In this document: in pieces, positions 11,115-21,814 of the stretch
How positions within the stretch are numbered: position 1 is the stretch's first letter
How the letters are laid out: every line of letters begins with the position of its first letter
The notes under the pieces: model-generated
Seen by the model: only the letters and a program-made list of their open reading frames with translations
Told to the model about the DNA's origin: nothing
The model's database searches: none
DNA from: Hevea brasiliensis
Lineage: Eukaryota > Streptophyta > Magnoliopsida > Malpighiales > Euphorbiaceae
Direction of reading: 5' to 3'
DNA: 64,000 nucleotides
Assembly: GCF_030052815.1 (NCBI RefSeq)
Contig: NC_079505.1
Span: 70,206,324 to 70,270,323, forward strand
Position numbers and translations under genes: made by a program

Positions 11115-12851
11115 TGTAACACCCCTAATTTTTATATATTATTATTGGGCTTCGTGTAGGTATCCTCAATTCGCTGAAATTCGGCTTGTCCGGATGCGTG
11201 AATTTCCAGATGCACTACCTACCGGAAAAGTCTCCGAATTGGATCGAGATTTTGGCTACCCCACCATTGTTAGGCATCCCGAGCACGTTCCCGAAGTCGG
11301 AATCGGCAAAGGTAAACCCGAACCTTGCTTTTTCGTAATTTTCTAGTGCTTAAATAGGATTAAAAATCCATAAAATATTCGTGGTAGCTTAGAAGATTAC
11401 GATTCTTTTTGCAATAGCTTAGTAATATTTCTAAGGACCGCGGGGTAGAGTTTTATAATTTTTAGAGCTTATTTGAGCAGTTTTTGCAAAAATGATCAAT
11501 TATAAGGACTAAATTGAAATTTTACATATTGTGATGGATGATTGATTTGATGGGCCGGGAGGGGCTGTGTGATGTGATTGAGTTGTGGATATATGGATTG
11601 TGGATATAGAAGTGTGTTTTGAGCCCTTTTACAAAGTTGGGTAGGTCCTAGGTATAGGGAGACTCACTGGGATTTTCGGTATGACTTATGACGTTTTGGG
11701 TCTTTTCTTGATTTGTTTTGAGTCATTTGTATTAAATGTTTGTAATAAAATTGTTAGGTGAGCTGATGCCTTTCTTCCTCCGCCCACCGCCTCGGTGACC
11801 ACCACAAGTCTGTGAGTAAAATATTAATTTTAATTGTAATTTCGATATTATTATATATTCAAGATGCCCATGCATCACTTATATGCATATATTTATGTAG
11901 TTAAACTCTAGGCACGATTTATGATGCATTGATAACTGTTAAAGTGCCATGATGTTGTTGTGGTAATTTGGAGCAGTGTGCGTGCGTTGGCGTGCGTGTG
12001 ATGTGGTGTGGACTATGGATAGGACGGGTAGTCACGGCTTGAGTTCTTCGCTGGGACCCGATCCTTCGAGGGGTAGTCACGGCTTGAGTTCTTCACGGGA
12101 CCTCGATTTGGTTTATTAAGCGAAAGTCCGCTTGAGTTCTTCGGGCACCGTGTTGGATTTAAGAGAGTCAGATAGGATCAGCTCCCATATGTTATGATTG
12201 ATGCTACAGGGTGCGTGAGTGCTCCAAATTACCTTTTTGATGTTATGATGTGAAAATGATATTGATGTTGCATTTCACTCTACAGGGTGCATTAGTTTTA
12301 GATAGTTATAGAGATTATGGTTAAAATTGATATTTTACTCTGAGTCGAACACTCACTCTGCTCAATATTTTTTCAAAGCTACAGGAGGATTTTATTTTTG
12401 GTTAACCTGCTTTTCTCCTTCGCAGGTTGTTTATCAATATTTGTGTAATTTTATTTACTCCTAGAATTTCCGCATGTGTTAGAAGTATTTATTTGATTAT
12501 GGTCTGTAATATTATTATCATGTTGGACCTGTAAACGTATAATGATATGTATGTTTGATGGATTGGATGAGGGAGCTGAGCTCCCATTTATTTTTATGAG
12601 GATATGAGTATGTGGAGGGTGAGCTGAGCTCCCCAATTGAGTATTTATTATGTTTACAGGTCGGGTGAGTCGAAAACTCCCCGTTGGAAAGTCCATTTTA
12701 TGGCCGGATTCTGTCCGTTTGGTTTCTTGAAATTGGGCCCAAATGGGCCTTAGAGTTGGGTTAATGAACAGTTAGGCTTACTACGGGCCTCGGGGGCTTT
12801 AGGCTGGCCCAGGTCCTAGTGCCGGTCCGGCCCATAGGTTGGGTCGTGACA
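11115..12851 (+). repeat. 3' LTR of element B
   Basis: 1,737 bp, paired with 3937-5660 and nearly identical over most of its length. Differences are small indels bunched at about 11175-11220, 11550, 11650-11690, 11755-11810 and 12080-12175, mostly where the partner reads CTGG, CAGC or CCGG. Confidence 0.93.
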
Positions 12852-12862
12852 ATGTTTGTTGA

Positions 12863-12863
<1 letters not shown>

Positions 12864-12913
<50 letters not shown>
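12864..12913. repeat. AT dinucleotide microsatellite
   Basis: An uninterrupted AT run begins just after the right TSD of element B. Confidence 0.95.
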
Positions 12914-12914
<1 letters not shown>

Positions 12915-12987
12915 CATCATTACAATAGTTTTATTTATATGATTTATTCATCATATAAACTTGTATTTAATAAAGAAAATATAAATT

Positions 12988-14285
12988 TAGGGATAATGTT
13001 AAAAAAATTCTAAACGTTGAGATTTTTAATAATTTTATTTCAATTTTTTTTAATAAACACCCTAAACTAACAATTTATTCTATCGTCTATTCCACCATTG
13101 AATTTAATGGTAAAAATGTTCAAAAGAAATCTAAATTTTATATTTTTTAACAATTATACTCTAAATTATTTTTTTTAACAAATATACTTAAACTTTAAAA
13201 TTTACTACAATTGAATCTTATTGTCAGTTGTCCCATTAAATGCTAGGTTAACACTTCTAATTTTTAAAATTAAAATTATTAAATATAATTTACAATAAAA
13301 TTGTAACGCCCTTCCTGGCCCACTAGGCCTAATGGTTTTGTCCCTTAGATTCCTTCTTTGAGGCCCAAAAGTAGGCTATCCAAGTTAGAAGACTTGCCAC
13401 TTATATAGCTTATTACAGGCCCACCAGCTTTTGCTGGTTCATCCTTGAACTTGAGAGAGGTTAGCTCTGATATCATATGTAATATTATCCGCTTTGGCCC
13501 ACTGGAACTCATGGTTTTGTCCTTTAGGGTTTCTTTGAGACCCAAAAGTGCACTGTCTAGGTTAGAAGGCTTACTACTTATATAGCCCATCACTTTCCCC
13601 TCTCTTTTCAATGTGGGACTCAGTTCATTCCTACCTCCTCCCTTGTACCTCAAGCAATGCCCAACCCTTTACCACACCGTTCTCTACGTGGCAATTGCCA
13701 TCTCAAAGAGGCTAGTTGTTACAAAAATAAACTATAATTAATGAATTATTAGGTTTTTGAAGCTATCAAGATGAGCGTGATTGAATTGTTGAGATGGAAT
13801 ATTGATGGGGAGTGAGGTTGAGTTTTCATAAGGACATAGTTAAGTTAGGTAGAGGTGAGTGTCACAGATATTGACTTGTTGAGATGATTAAATAGTGAAA
13901 ATAATATCAATTTTGCTGGAAATTAATTTTCTTTTATAGTAAATTAAGTTTAACTAGTTTCAATTTGGAGATTAAAAGTGGTAACTGGCACATCTGTTAG
14001 TATTGAAAGAGCAACTAATGATGAAATTCAATTATAGTGAATTTCAAAATTTTGGATATATTTATTAAAAAAATAATTTGTGATACGATTATTAAAAAAT
14101 ACAAAATTTAGGATTTTTTAAATATTTTTATACTATCGTGCAAAGTTGGTTATCTTTAACATTGAAATAGATAATAAAGTACAATTATTAAAAAGTTTTA
14201 ATTTAAAAAATTTTATTAAAAAAAAGTTTGAGGTAAAATGATTGAAAACCTAAAAAATTCAAGATTCTTTTAAACATTACCCCCA
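12988..14285. repeat. Long-inverted-repeat (foldback/MITE-like) element hosting TRIM C
   Basis: The left arm (about 12988-13255, opening GGGATAATGTT) and the right arm read on the other strand (about 14285 back to 13975, opening GGGGGTAATGTTT) align over nearly 300 bp with moderate identity. Shared landmarks in the same order include TCTAAATTTTATATTTTTTA, AAATTATTTTTTT and AATTGAAT. Between the arms lie TRIM C and a short spacer. No TSD or transposase was seen. I infer a non-autonomous long-terminal-inverted-repeat DNA transposon, and the superfamily is open. Confidence 0.55.
13302..13723 (-). mobile_element. Element C: TRIM-like miniature LTR retroelement
   Basis: 422 bp flanked by a perfect TSD AAAAT (13297-13301 and 13724-13728). 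Read on the - strand it has a 5' LTR at 13478-13723 (TGTAACA... to ...ATTACA), then a PBS-like TGATATCAGAGCTAA (a variant of the initiator-Met site) at about 13463-13476, a short internal part, and a truncated second LTR at 13302-13425. The two LTR copies share ATGGTTTTGTCC, CCCAAAAGT and ACTTATATAGC. The left copy lacks the distal half. It has no coding capacity, as in TRIMs. Open frames across it are not genes. Confidence 0.72.
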
Positions 14286-15302
14286 CTTATCAAGTGAAAA
14301 TATAAAGAAATTTCATGTATTTTACCTGCTTATTTAATTATTTATTTTTAAAAAATAAAAAGTGCACGAGATGACTGTTGAGAATAGATATGATTGAATG
14401 AGGGGCTCACTTGATATGCAAAATCAATTTAAGAGTTTTGACCAACTATCTCATTTAACATCAATGTAGAGTACAGACCATAGACGAGACTAGTTGATAG
14501 AGAATTTGATTGGTGACCCATACGACTCCCCCTTCACCCTCCCCTTTCTTTCTTTTTCCGATAATTTTGCTTTGCGGGGGCAGACATATAACCACACACC
14601 ACACCCACTTGTTCATGTAATATATGGAATTAATCAATGGGAATGCCAAACAATGACTTATTTTTTTTTATTTATTTTACTGTTAATTAGCATATAATTG
14701 GGATCAAAATCTCTGAATCCCCTCTGGAATCTGCTGGTTGTAATGCACTAATTATGAGCCCACCATTTTGGAAAATTTTACACCATACATTGTCAATATT
14801 TAAAAAAAAAAATGTCAATATGTACTCATATAATTTGACTGAAGGGAATTTTAAAGTTGATTTTGCTTATTTGATGAAATATGTCTCTTTTTAGAACCTC
14901 ATTTTAGATATAGTGTTTCAAGTCTGACACTAAAATATAAAAAAAATTCTACCATTAATTGTTTTTCATTGTATTCTTAATTAAATAATTCAATTTTAAT
15001 AATAATAATAATATAAGGATCTATTTAGTATCATTATTAGAATTGTTATTAATTTTTTTTAAATATATCAATTAAAAAATTTTAATTAATTTAAAATTAA
15101 ATTTAATATATTTTAATTATAAAATAATAAAATAATAAAACAGTTCTTTAAGCCGATTAACATCTATTGAAGCATCGATATTACATTTATGGTGAGCCAC
15201 GTTTGGCGGTTGCCATTTTACTTTAAACATTAATGTAGTACACTAATGAGGAGAAACATTAGATGCTTGAGCTCAGTGCCTTTCTTAAGGGGTACTATCA
15301 GG
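14286..15302. other. Gene-free interval with a decayed MITE copy
   Basis: AT-rich. At about 15017-15145 there is a diverged relative of the MITE at 15303-15519 (shared TAGAATTGTTATTA and long AT-only runs). The open frames near 14461-14697 have no recognisable similarity and low-complexity composition, so I do not call them genes. Confidence 0.45.
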
Positions 15303-15519
15303 CCTGTTTGGTATTGTTATTAGAATTATTATTGATAAAAATATATTTTTTTAAAATATATTAATTAAAAAATATTAAAAATATTTAAAAATTAAATTTA
15401 ATAAATTTTAATTTTAAAAATATTAAAACAATAAAATATTTTTTAAAATTATTTTTTTAATAATATTTAAAATATTTTAAAAAAATAATTTTAATTATTC
15501 AAACTCAATACCAAACAGG
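15303..15519. mobile_element. MITE with 14-bp terminal inverted repeats
   Basis: CCTGTTTGGTATTG at the left end is matched exactly by CAATACCAAACAGG at the right end. The 217-bp interior is almost purely A and T. The GGCCTGTTTGG-type terminus is common in plant hAT- and Harbinger-derived MITEs. I could not read a clean TSD, so the superfamily is undecided. Confidence 0.7.
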
Positions 15520-16500
15520 TATAATATTTATAATTCACTTATTGTAAAAAAAAATGAAAATCACTTTGGTCATAAATTTTGGTTAAATGATTTTTGTTAA
15601 TGTCTTTTTCCTACATTACTTCATTCAAGCTTATAGGCTTTGTATAGGAGTGATTTTGACATGGTACTGCTAAATTCATGTTCACATTAGCACGTGTGAA
15701 TGTTCTAAAGTCTACTTCACTAATTGGTGACATTTTTTTTTTTTATTAAAGGAATTGGTAACCAATTTTAATTTCTTCACCTACACCAATTTTTCTAATC
15801 AACTAAAAGAAAAAAAAATCATAATGCTTGTAATGAGAGCAGGCCACATACTATTCACTTACCTTCTTAAATATGAGAAAACATTAAGCTTTCAGCAATG
15901 ATTATATTCTCAATTCCAATTTAGATAAAATAATCTTTAGTTTATTTATTTTAAATTTAATATCCTTACATTTTAGTAATTTATTTTCAATTTTTGTAAA
16001 TGTTCGATTCTTGTAGACAGAGAAAATATTATTGAGAGTATTTTACTCTTTAATGGGCTAACTCAGCACGAATAAGATTAGTTTTGATCTATTGAGTTGG
16101 AGTTACTTATGAAATATATATATAAAAAAAAAAGAAATATATTTAACTTATATCTCACCAAGAGCAAACCTAGATTCCTACGTGACTGCATAGATAAAAG
16201 TCAAATTCAGTTGGATGATCATTGAAGAAATAAAAGATATTGTTTAATTTCCAATTTATCAATTATGAAAGGAATCTTCTTTTCTAATTTGGACATGTGA
16301 TGACATCACCATCTTAGAAAGCTAGCCATCTACCTTATCCACGGAGTTCAAAAGAACTTTCATGGACAAATGTTTCTTGTTCTCTCTAGTACTTCGATGA
16401 TTCTGGTACAAAATTTCACTAGTTGGGTGGCCTATTTTCCTTGATTAAGGGCTACCTAATTTTCTTTCTTTCCTTCTTTTCTTTTCTTTTTTTTTTTATT
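15520..16500. other. Gene-free AT-rich interval
   Basis: No open frame or repeat structure of note. There is a pyrimidine-rich run at about 16458-16500 (TTTCTTTCCTTC type). Confidence 0.4.
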
Positions 16501-16919
16501 ATTCATTGGACTCTGTTTGAACTAGAGACTAATAGTCTCAAGACTATCCTGAGTAAACATTGAGCTAAAGTTCATGGGAAAGGCCTTGCTAGTTGGTGCT
16601 ATTTCTGTCAATGTTATGTGAAGAGTCTCGTATGTTGAAACTTTTGGACAACCACAAGTGTGGGTTCCAGCGTTGCATAAGCCTGGACATAGCTTGAGTA
16701 TAAGCACAAGAAAACCAAGCTTGGCGAAAACATCAAACACTTGGCAAACCATTTGAATTGCGTCCAATTCATACAACAGAAAATAGTAGAACTGGGCCAA
16801 CTGGCCTCCGCTTACACCATCCCTGCAAGTACTAGAGATGGCATTTATAAGAAATTAGATTAATGAACTTTCTAGACTTTCTAAGTCCTTGATTTGAATA
16901 ATCAACTTTTTGATCTAAT

Positions 16920-17200
16920 GCTACCAGTGATCTTTTTGGTCTTGATCAAGATGACACGTAGACCTACAATGAGAAAAAAGAATGAGGTGGATGGCCTTCT
17001 GGTGGGCCGCTCTAATGCTCAAGTCAGTGATCTTAATCCTTCAGAGAGAGATTAAAGAATTCTTTTATAACAGAGAGTAATAGAGATAAGAAACGTACCT
17101 GAGTCTCATATTTTGGCTGGTATTTATAGACTTTTTAAGCAAATAGTAGTTATTTTGTTTAAGACGGTTATTTTAGTTAGATATTATTAGATCCCCGTGA
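16920..17200 (-). repeat. LTR-like promoter/U5 module
   Basis: On the - strand there is a TATAAATA box (plus-strand TATTTATA at about 17131-17138), followed by a leader and then a ...TTGAGCATTAGAGCGG... segment. The layout and several words recur at about 62800-62950 in the same orientation. It resembles the R/U5 part of plant Tat/Ogre-like LTRs, but both ends are unclear and no partner LTR is present. Confidence 0.35.
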
Positions 17201-17682
17201 TATTCGCTTTTACTGGATTATATACGGGATTATCGCTCGGTCCGTGAGATCCTAACTGTATCAGGTAAAGTGGTTGCTCAGTAAGGGTTTTGTTCGCCAT
17301 TTTGGGCAAACAAAACTATTGTTCGGTTCTTTTTTCTTGCTCGGGTCATTAAGTCTATGTTTAGGCTTGCCACTTTGGAAGTATTTCTTACTTTGACTGT
17401 CCATGTTAAAAGTATTTCTTTTGATTTCTTAACTTTATCACGAGATAGTGGTATCATGACCCAACTAAATGAAGAAAAATGTTATCCTTCCAGTACCTGA
17501 AAAATATTATCCTCAATAGCTTTTGCCCAATGGCCTTCTTAAATGAAAGTAGGAGCTTCCTGAATAGCACTACTTTAGTAAATTTCATACTGCCAATGCT
17601 AAGTTTTATCATAATTTTAATACAGAACAAGCTTCAACTTTAACATATGCTTTTAGAGAACTTCAGGACTAATTCATCTCCT
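17201..17682. other. Gene-free interval within the ARGONAUTE relic
   Basis: I see no coding similarity on either strand and no terminal-repeat structure here. Confidence 0.35.
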
Positions 17683-18099
17683 TTTAAGTGACACATTTGC
17701 GGAGTGTTGTTCGTTAATCTTGAAGACATGTTTGGTAAGGCAGCACTGAGAAATCAACCAGAGATCAGTTTCACAAATTCGTTTTAAATCAACTGAAATG
17801 CAGAGCATCCACTTATTGTAAGAATAAATGTTTCTCATCAATTCTCTCAATTCCAGAAAGATGTACAATTTAACTAGTATCTCAACCCATAGACCCAGGA
17901 CCACACTTTTGCATAGGAATCTCGCTCGTATCTATTTTTTGAATTGTCTGCAGTTCTGAATATAGAGTCAGCACCCACGTGAAGAACAGATAGAATAGGA
18001 CACCATAACAATGTAAATCTCATGTTTCCCTCTGTACATGATGTAATATTTTCACATAATGTTTTTTAATCAAGAAAGTGTCAAACAGTTAGAGGATTG

Positions 18100-18690
18100 A
18101 TGATTGCGGACCTGTAAAATGTCCAATTCTTGATCATGGGGTCTTTGACACGAAACTTTAAGCAAAGTAGTAATTTGCTTCCTGATATAGCTTGCTCTGA
18201 AATCTGAAACAAGCAGATCAGAAGCCTGCTAGTCCGACCTGAGTCTAGAGATCTGAATCCTAGGTCGCCCAATCCAAGACAAGCTTTGGCGAGGCACGGT
18301 TGCCCGCAAAGAGCTCTTGCTCGGACTCGGCACTGGCTTGAACGACTCAGACCGGGAGAGATGCAATGACCCAGAAAGAGAGATCCACGACTGAAATCAA
18401 GAAGCCGTACCCTCAATGAGCACAGGATGCTCGGAATTGATTGCCAATTACGACAAATAACGCCAACAGCTATAAGGAGACATTATAAAAAGGTAATGGT
18501 AGCAAGACAAGATATGTTTTCACTATTTTCATCATCAATCTCTATTTATTATCTTCAATCACAAATCTCAATCAAACTTTAACTTAAGTGTTGAAGTAGG
18601 CAGCCACTATTTTCTTGTGTGCAGGCAATAGGCTATCCAACAGGCTACCGAGAATCACCGGCAACATCGCCTCTCGTTGAGCCCTTTTCC
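18100..18690 (+). repeat. LTR-like fragment
   Basis: A moderately GC-rich stretch is followed by ATTATAAAAAGG (about 18484-18495, TATA-like), a pyrimidine-rich leader with repeated TCAATC, and a CTTAAGTGTTGAAGTAGGC segment. This order (TATA, leader, TTGAGCGTCGGAG-like U5) is typical of plant gypsy LTRs. The frame 18081-18416 on the other strand lies inside it and has no recognisable similarity. Confidence 0.35.
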
Positions 18691-19286
18691 ATGTAATTAA
18701 ATAAAATGTAATAAAATTATTTAAAAATAATTTTAAATAATTTAAGTTTTTAATTAAAAAATGCTTAAAAATAATTTAATTTATGAAAATTAGTAAAAAA
18801 TTATATAATTAAATATTTTAGTTGTTAAAATGATAATAATGTTGATATTTTTAAAAAATTATTATGATAATATAGTTTTTTACTTAGTGAAAGAGTAATT
18901 TTAAAACTTACTTATGATTTTTAACTTATTTTAAGTAATTTTTTTAATTTATAAGGTAAATCAAATATTAATTTACTTACTATAGATTTGATTGACTTAT
19001 AAGCTAAACTAAACACTCTCTATATCCAGCTTCAGTAGACATGTAATTATTAATTTATTATACAACATATTAAAAATATAATTATTTTTTAAGTATATAT
19101 AGAAATGAACATTTTAATCATCATATATATAATGTTTTATATTTATTTATTACTTATTATAATTTTAAATAATCTATTAATATAAAAAATTATTTTAAAG
19201 ACACAAATTTTATAATTAATAAATTTTTAGAAGGATAATATGGTCTAAATAAAAAAATAAATAAAATCAGCTGATGAAAAACGACT
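18691..19286. other. AT-rich left flank of element D
   Basis: No gene is present. AAGGTAAATCAAATA near 18953 recurs on the right flank of D near 53927, suggesting that both flanks belong to one older AT-rich repeat. Confidence 0.4.
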
Positions 19287-19291
19287 CTAAA

Positions 19292-19974
19292 TGTCACGAC
19301 CCAACTTATGGGCCGGACCGGCACTAAGACCTGGGCCAGCCTAAAGCCCCCGAGACCCGTAGTAAGCCTAACTATTCCTCAACCCAACTCTAAGACCCAT
19401 TTGTGTCCAATTTCAAGAATTCAACCAGACAAAGTCTGACCATAAAATGGACCATTCAACGGAGAGTTTTTGACTCGCCCGACCTGTAAATACAATATAT
19501 AATAAATTGGGGAGCTCAGCTCACGTTCCACATAATTAAAATGTCATAACTCAAATATTAGCTCAGCTCCCTCATCCAATCCCATCATGCATACAGTTAA
19601 TAATTTTACAGGTCTAACATAACTTTAATAATACAAACCCAAAATAAAAATAACTGCTTCTAACACATACGGAGTCTAAAATTTAACTCAATTTTACAAA
19701 ATACATTAAATACTATTAATGGACCTACGAAGACGAAGAGCAGGTTAGCCACAATAAATAATCCTCTTGTAGCCTGGAAAAATAGATGAACAGGAGTGAG
19801 CGTTCAACTCAGAGAGTAAAATGCCAATTTTAATCATAATCTCTATAACTATCTAAAGCTAATGCACCATGTGGAGTGAAATGCAACATCATCATAATTT
19901 TCATATCATAACAGCAAAAAGGAAATTTGGAGCACTCACACACCCAACACTGTCAAGCAATACATATATGAGAC
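19292..19974 (-). repeat. 3' LTR of element D, distal part
   Basis: Reads TGTCACGACCC on the + strand and matches 52101-52775. It is cut at 19974 by the Athila insertion E and resumes after 33858. Confidence 0.9.
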
Positions 19975-21669
19975 TGTTACACTCATTTCATGTAGGCATT
20001 TTAGGGTAGTTATGCATTCATTTTGCCCTTATATTTTAGTATATTTTATGTTTTTAGCTTTATTTTAGCTTATTTGTTAACTTTAGATACTTTATATTTA
20101 ATTTTTGTAATTTTGTTGTTTTTGATAGGATTTTGTGGCAAATTGAAGATCAATGAGTGCATTAGGAAGTGATTTGAAGAAATTGGGAATTCTTTAAGCA
20201 TGGAGGAAAGTTGAAGAAATTAAACTTTGAAAGAGCAAGCTAGCCGAAATTTGCTTAAGACTTTGCTTATAATGTTGCTTAGAGTATGTCATATAAGCTT
20301 AACCTTAGGCCTGTTCAAGCTGAAAGTCAAGCGCGGCTTAAATCCTACATATTCAAGCTATTACTCCACAACCTATCGAGAATTGCTTAAGATCCTGCTT
20401 AGGGTAAAGTGGCAGTGCTTAAGGTGCAGCACAGATCAAGCTGGAAATCATGCATGAGCAGAAAGAAAACCCATTTTATTCCAGTATGCCAAAATTTCTT
20501 TGAGGTCCGCAACCTTAAGCGCGACAGTCGCGACAGTGAAATTTGCTAAGAAGTCGCTAGAGTTAAGCCATACCTAAGCGGTAACGTGAATAATGCTACT
20601 GACTTGGATAATTTTACACCTCATTTCCTATCCACTCCTTGGCTCTTATTACTTTTAGGGCAACTTCTTGGGACGATATAAATTCATCATTTCCTAGTTT
20701 TTGCTACAAGAGAAAAGGAAGGGAGAAACAAAAAGGAAAGAAAATATAAGAGAGAGAGGAGGAGACGCTATTTTCTGGGGAGGAGCTACTGCAACTATTT
20801 TTGAAGCTCCAGAAACCAGAGTTTTGGGTTCTTCTACTTGGGTTTTTCTATTTTAGTCCTCTTATCATGTTTTTCTTTACTTTTCCATCAATCTTTCTTG
20901 TAAATACCATCATAAGTGTGTAAACTCTTTAGATTTCAGAGTTGGGAAATATGTTTTAGATTAATTTGTGGATTTGGACTGGGTATTTCCTTATTTTACA
21001 TAAATACGAGTTTTGATTCCTCCTTATGTGCTTGATTTACTTACCTAATGTTGGTACCTATTGGGTATTGTGTTAATCTTTGATTGAAGGATCGAAAGGT
21101 GAAAGTCATTGATAGGTAATCAAGGATTGGAACTTAAAATCACCTAGATTTAGAAATAAACTAGGATTTTAAGAGGAATTAATGATTGGTTACAAAACTT
21201 AATGGGTTTTAGAGTAATCAAATAACATATGAAAGTAGGTTTGGTTATTTTCGAACACACTTTGGTTTGCTTGAAAAAGATATCAAAGGAATTTAGAATT
21301 AATCACCTTCAAACTCTATTTTTCCCTAAAAATTGGAATGCCCAAGAAAAATTCAAATTAATTTATGCATAAACCCCCAACTCTGGAATCACTTTTAACA
21401 TTATTAGACTTTGGTTTGAATTACCCATTGTTAATTTAGTTTATTTGCAAACTAGATCTAGAATTTATTTGTTTGCTCTTTACCCATTTCAATTAGATTA
21501 ATCAATTTACCTTGCTCATTTACATTTACCATTTATTCATTAATCATTAGCCCAAATAATCGCTTCATTCATAGTTTGGTACTCAAACAGAAAATCCTCG
21601 TGGGAATGATACTTGATTCATCACTTTATTACTTGAGACGACCCGTATACTTGCAGATTCGCCCCATCA
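19975..21669 (+). repeat. 5' LTR of Athila element E
   Basis: 1,695 bp, highly similar to 32146-33858 except for a patch at about 20480-20605 with many small indels. The interior has many GCTTAAG/GCTTA words. A TATAAAT box lies at 20677-20683. The small frame at 20227-20457 recurs in the other LTR but is LTR sequence. Confidence 0.93.
20677..20683 (+). promoter_or_regulatory. TATA box of Athila 5' LTR
   Basis: TATAAAT within GGACGATATAAATTC, about two-fifths of the way into the LTR. It is conserved in the 3' LTR at 32864-32870. It is the probable U3 core promoter of element E. Confidence 0.55.
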
Positions 21670-21675
21670 AGTTTT

Positions 21676-21693
21676 TAGCGCCGTTGCCGGGGA
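21676..21693 (+). other. Primer-binding site of Athila element E (tRNA-Asp type)
   Basis: TAGCGCCGTTGCCGGGGA, a few bases after the LTR, differs by one base from the TGGCGCCGTTGCCGGGGA that I associate with Athila/Tat elements and tRNA-Asp. Confidence 0.8.
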
Positions 21694-21814
21694 TTTGATT
21701 TTTGTTTGATATTGAACAATTGTTTGTTTGGTTAATTTGGGCATTTTATTTTATTTTCTTTTTACCATTTTACTTTGAGAATTTGTTTATTTTATTTTTC
21801 AGGTACTTTATTTT

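Larger units (their letters stand above)
3937..12851 (+). mobile_element. Element B: full-length non-autonomous chromovirus-type Ty3/gypsy retrotransposon
   Basis: A complete structure can be read: TSD ATGTT (3932-3936), 5' LTR (3937-5660), PBS for initiator tRNA-Met (5665-5676), internal region, PPT (11102-11114), 3' LTR (11115-12851) and TSD ATGTT (12852-12856). The integrase C-terminus runs into a chromodomain-like tail, as in plant chromoviruses of the Tekay/Del kind. Gag, protease and reverse transcriptase are not recognisable. The LTRs are nearly identical outside a few indel clusters, so the insertion is recent although the coding region is wrecked. That combination implies mobilisation by proteins supplied in trans. 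Element D is a second insertion with the same internal layout. Confidence 0.93.
16756..17792 (-). pseudogene. ARGONAUTE PIWI-domain relic (two exon fragments)
   Basis: The fragment at 17683-17792 reads DLKRICETD, then [13 protein letters not shown] and ANVSLK, after an acceptor-like TGCATTTCAG. This matches the PIWI-domain exon of plant ARGONAUTE proteins. The fragment at 16756-16822 reads RDGVSGGQ and then LLYELDAI, after an acceptor-like TTGCAG, the later PIWI motif (RDGVSEGQF...LLYELDAIRK in the family). Order and strand fit one gene. The family's residues between them, including the first catalytic Asp region, are absent, and an LTR-like module (16920-17200) lies in the gap. The first exon runs into a stop (17674-17676) instead of a donor site. 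Unusual residues (Trp in DLWLI) also point to decay. The 16522-16755 part of the same frame is not recognisably ARGONAUTE. Confidence 0.68.

Noticed and set aside
20227..20457. 76-codon frame duplicated at 32398-32628
   Set aside because: It lies in the Athila LTR at the same place in both copies, before the TATA box, with non-ATG starts.
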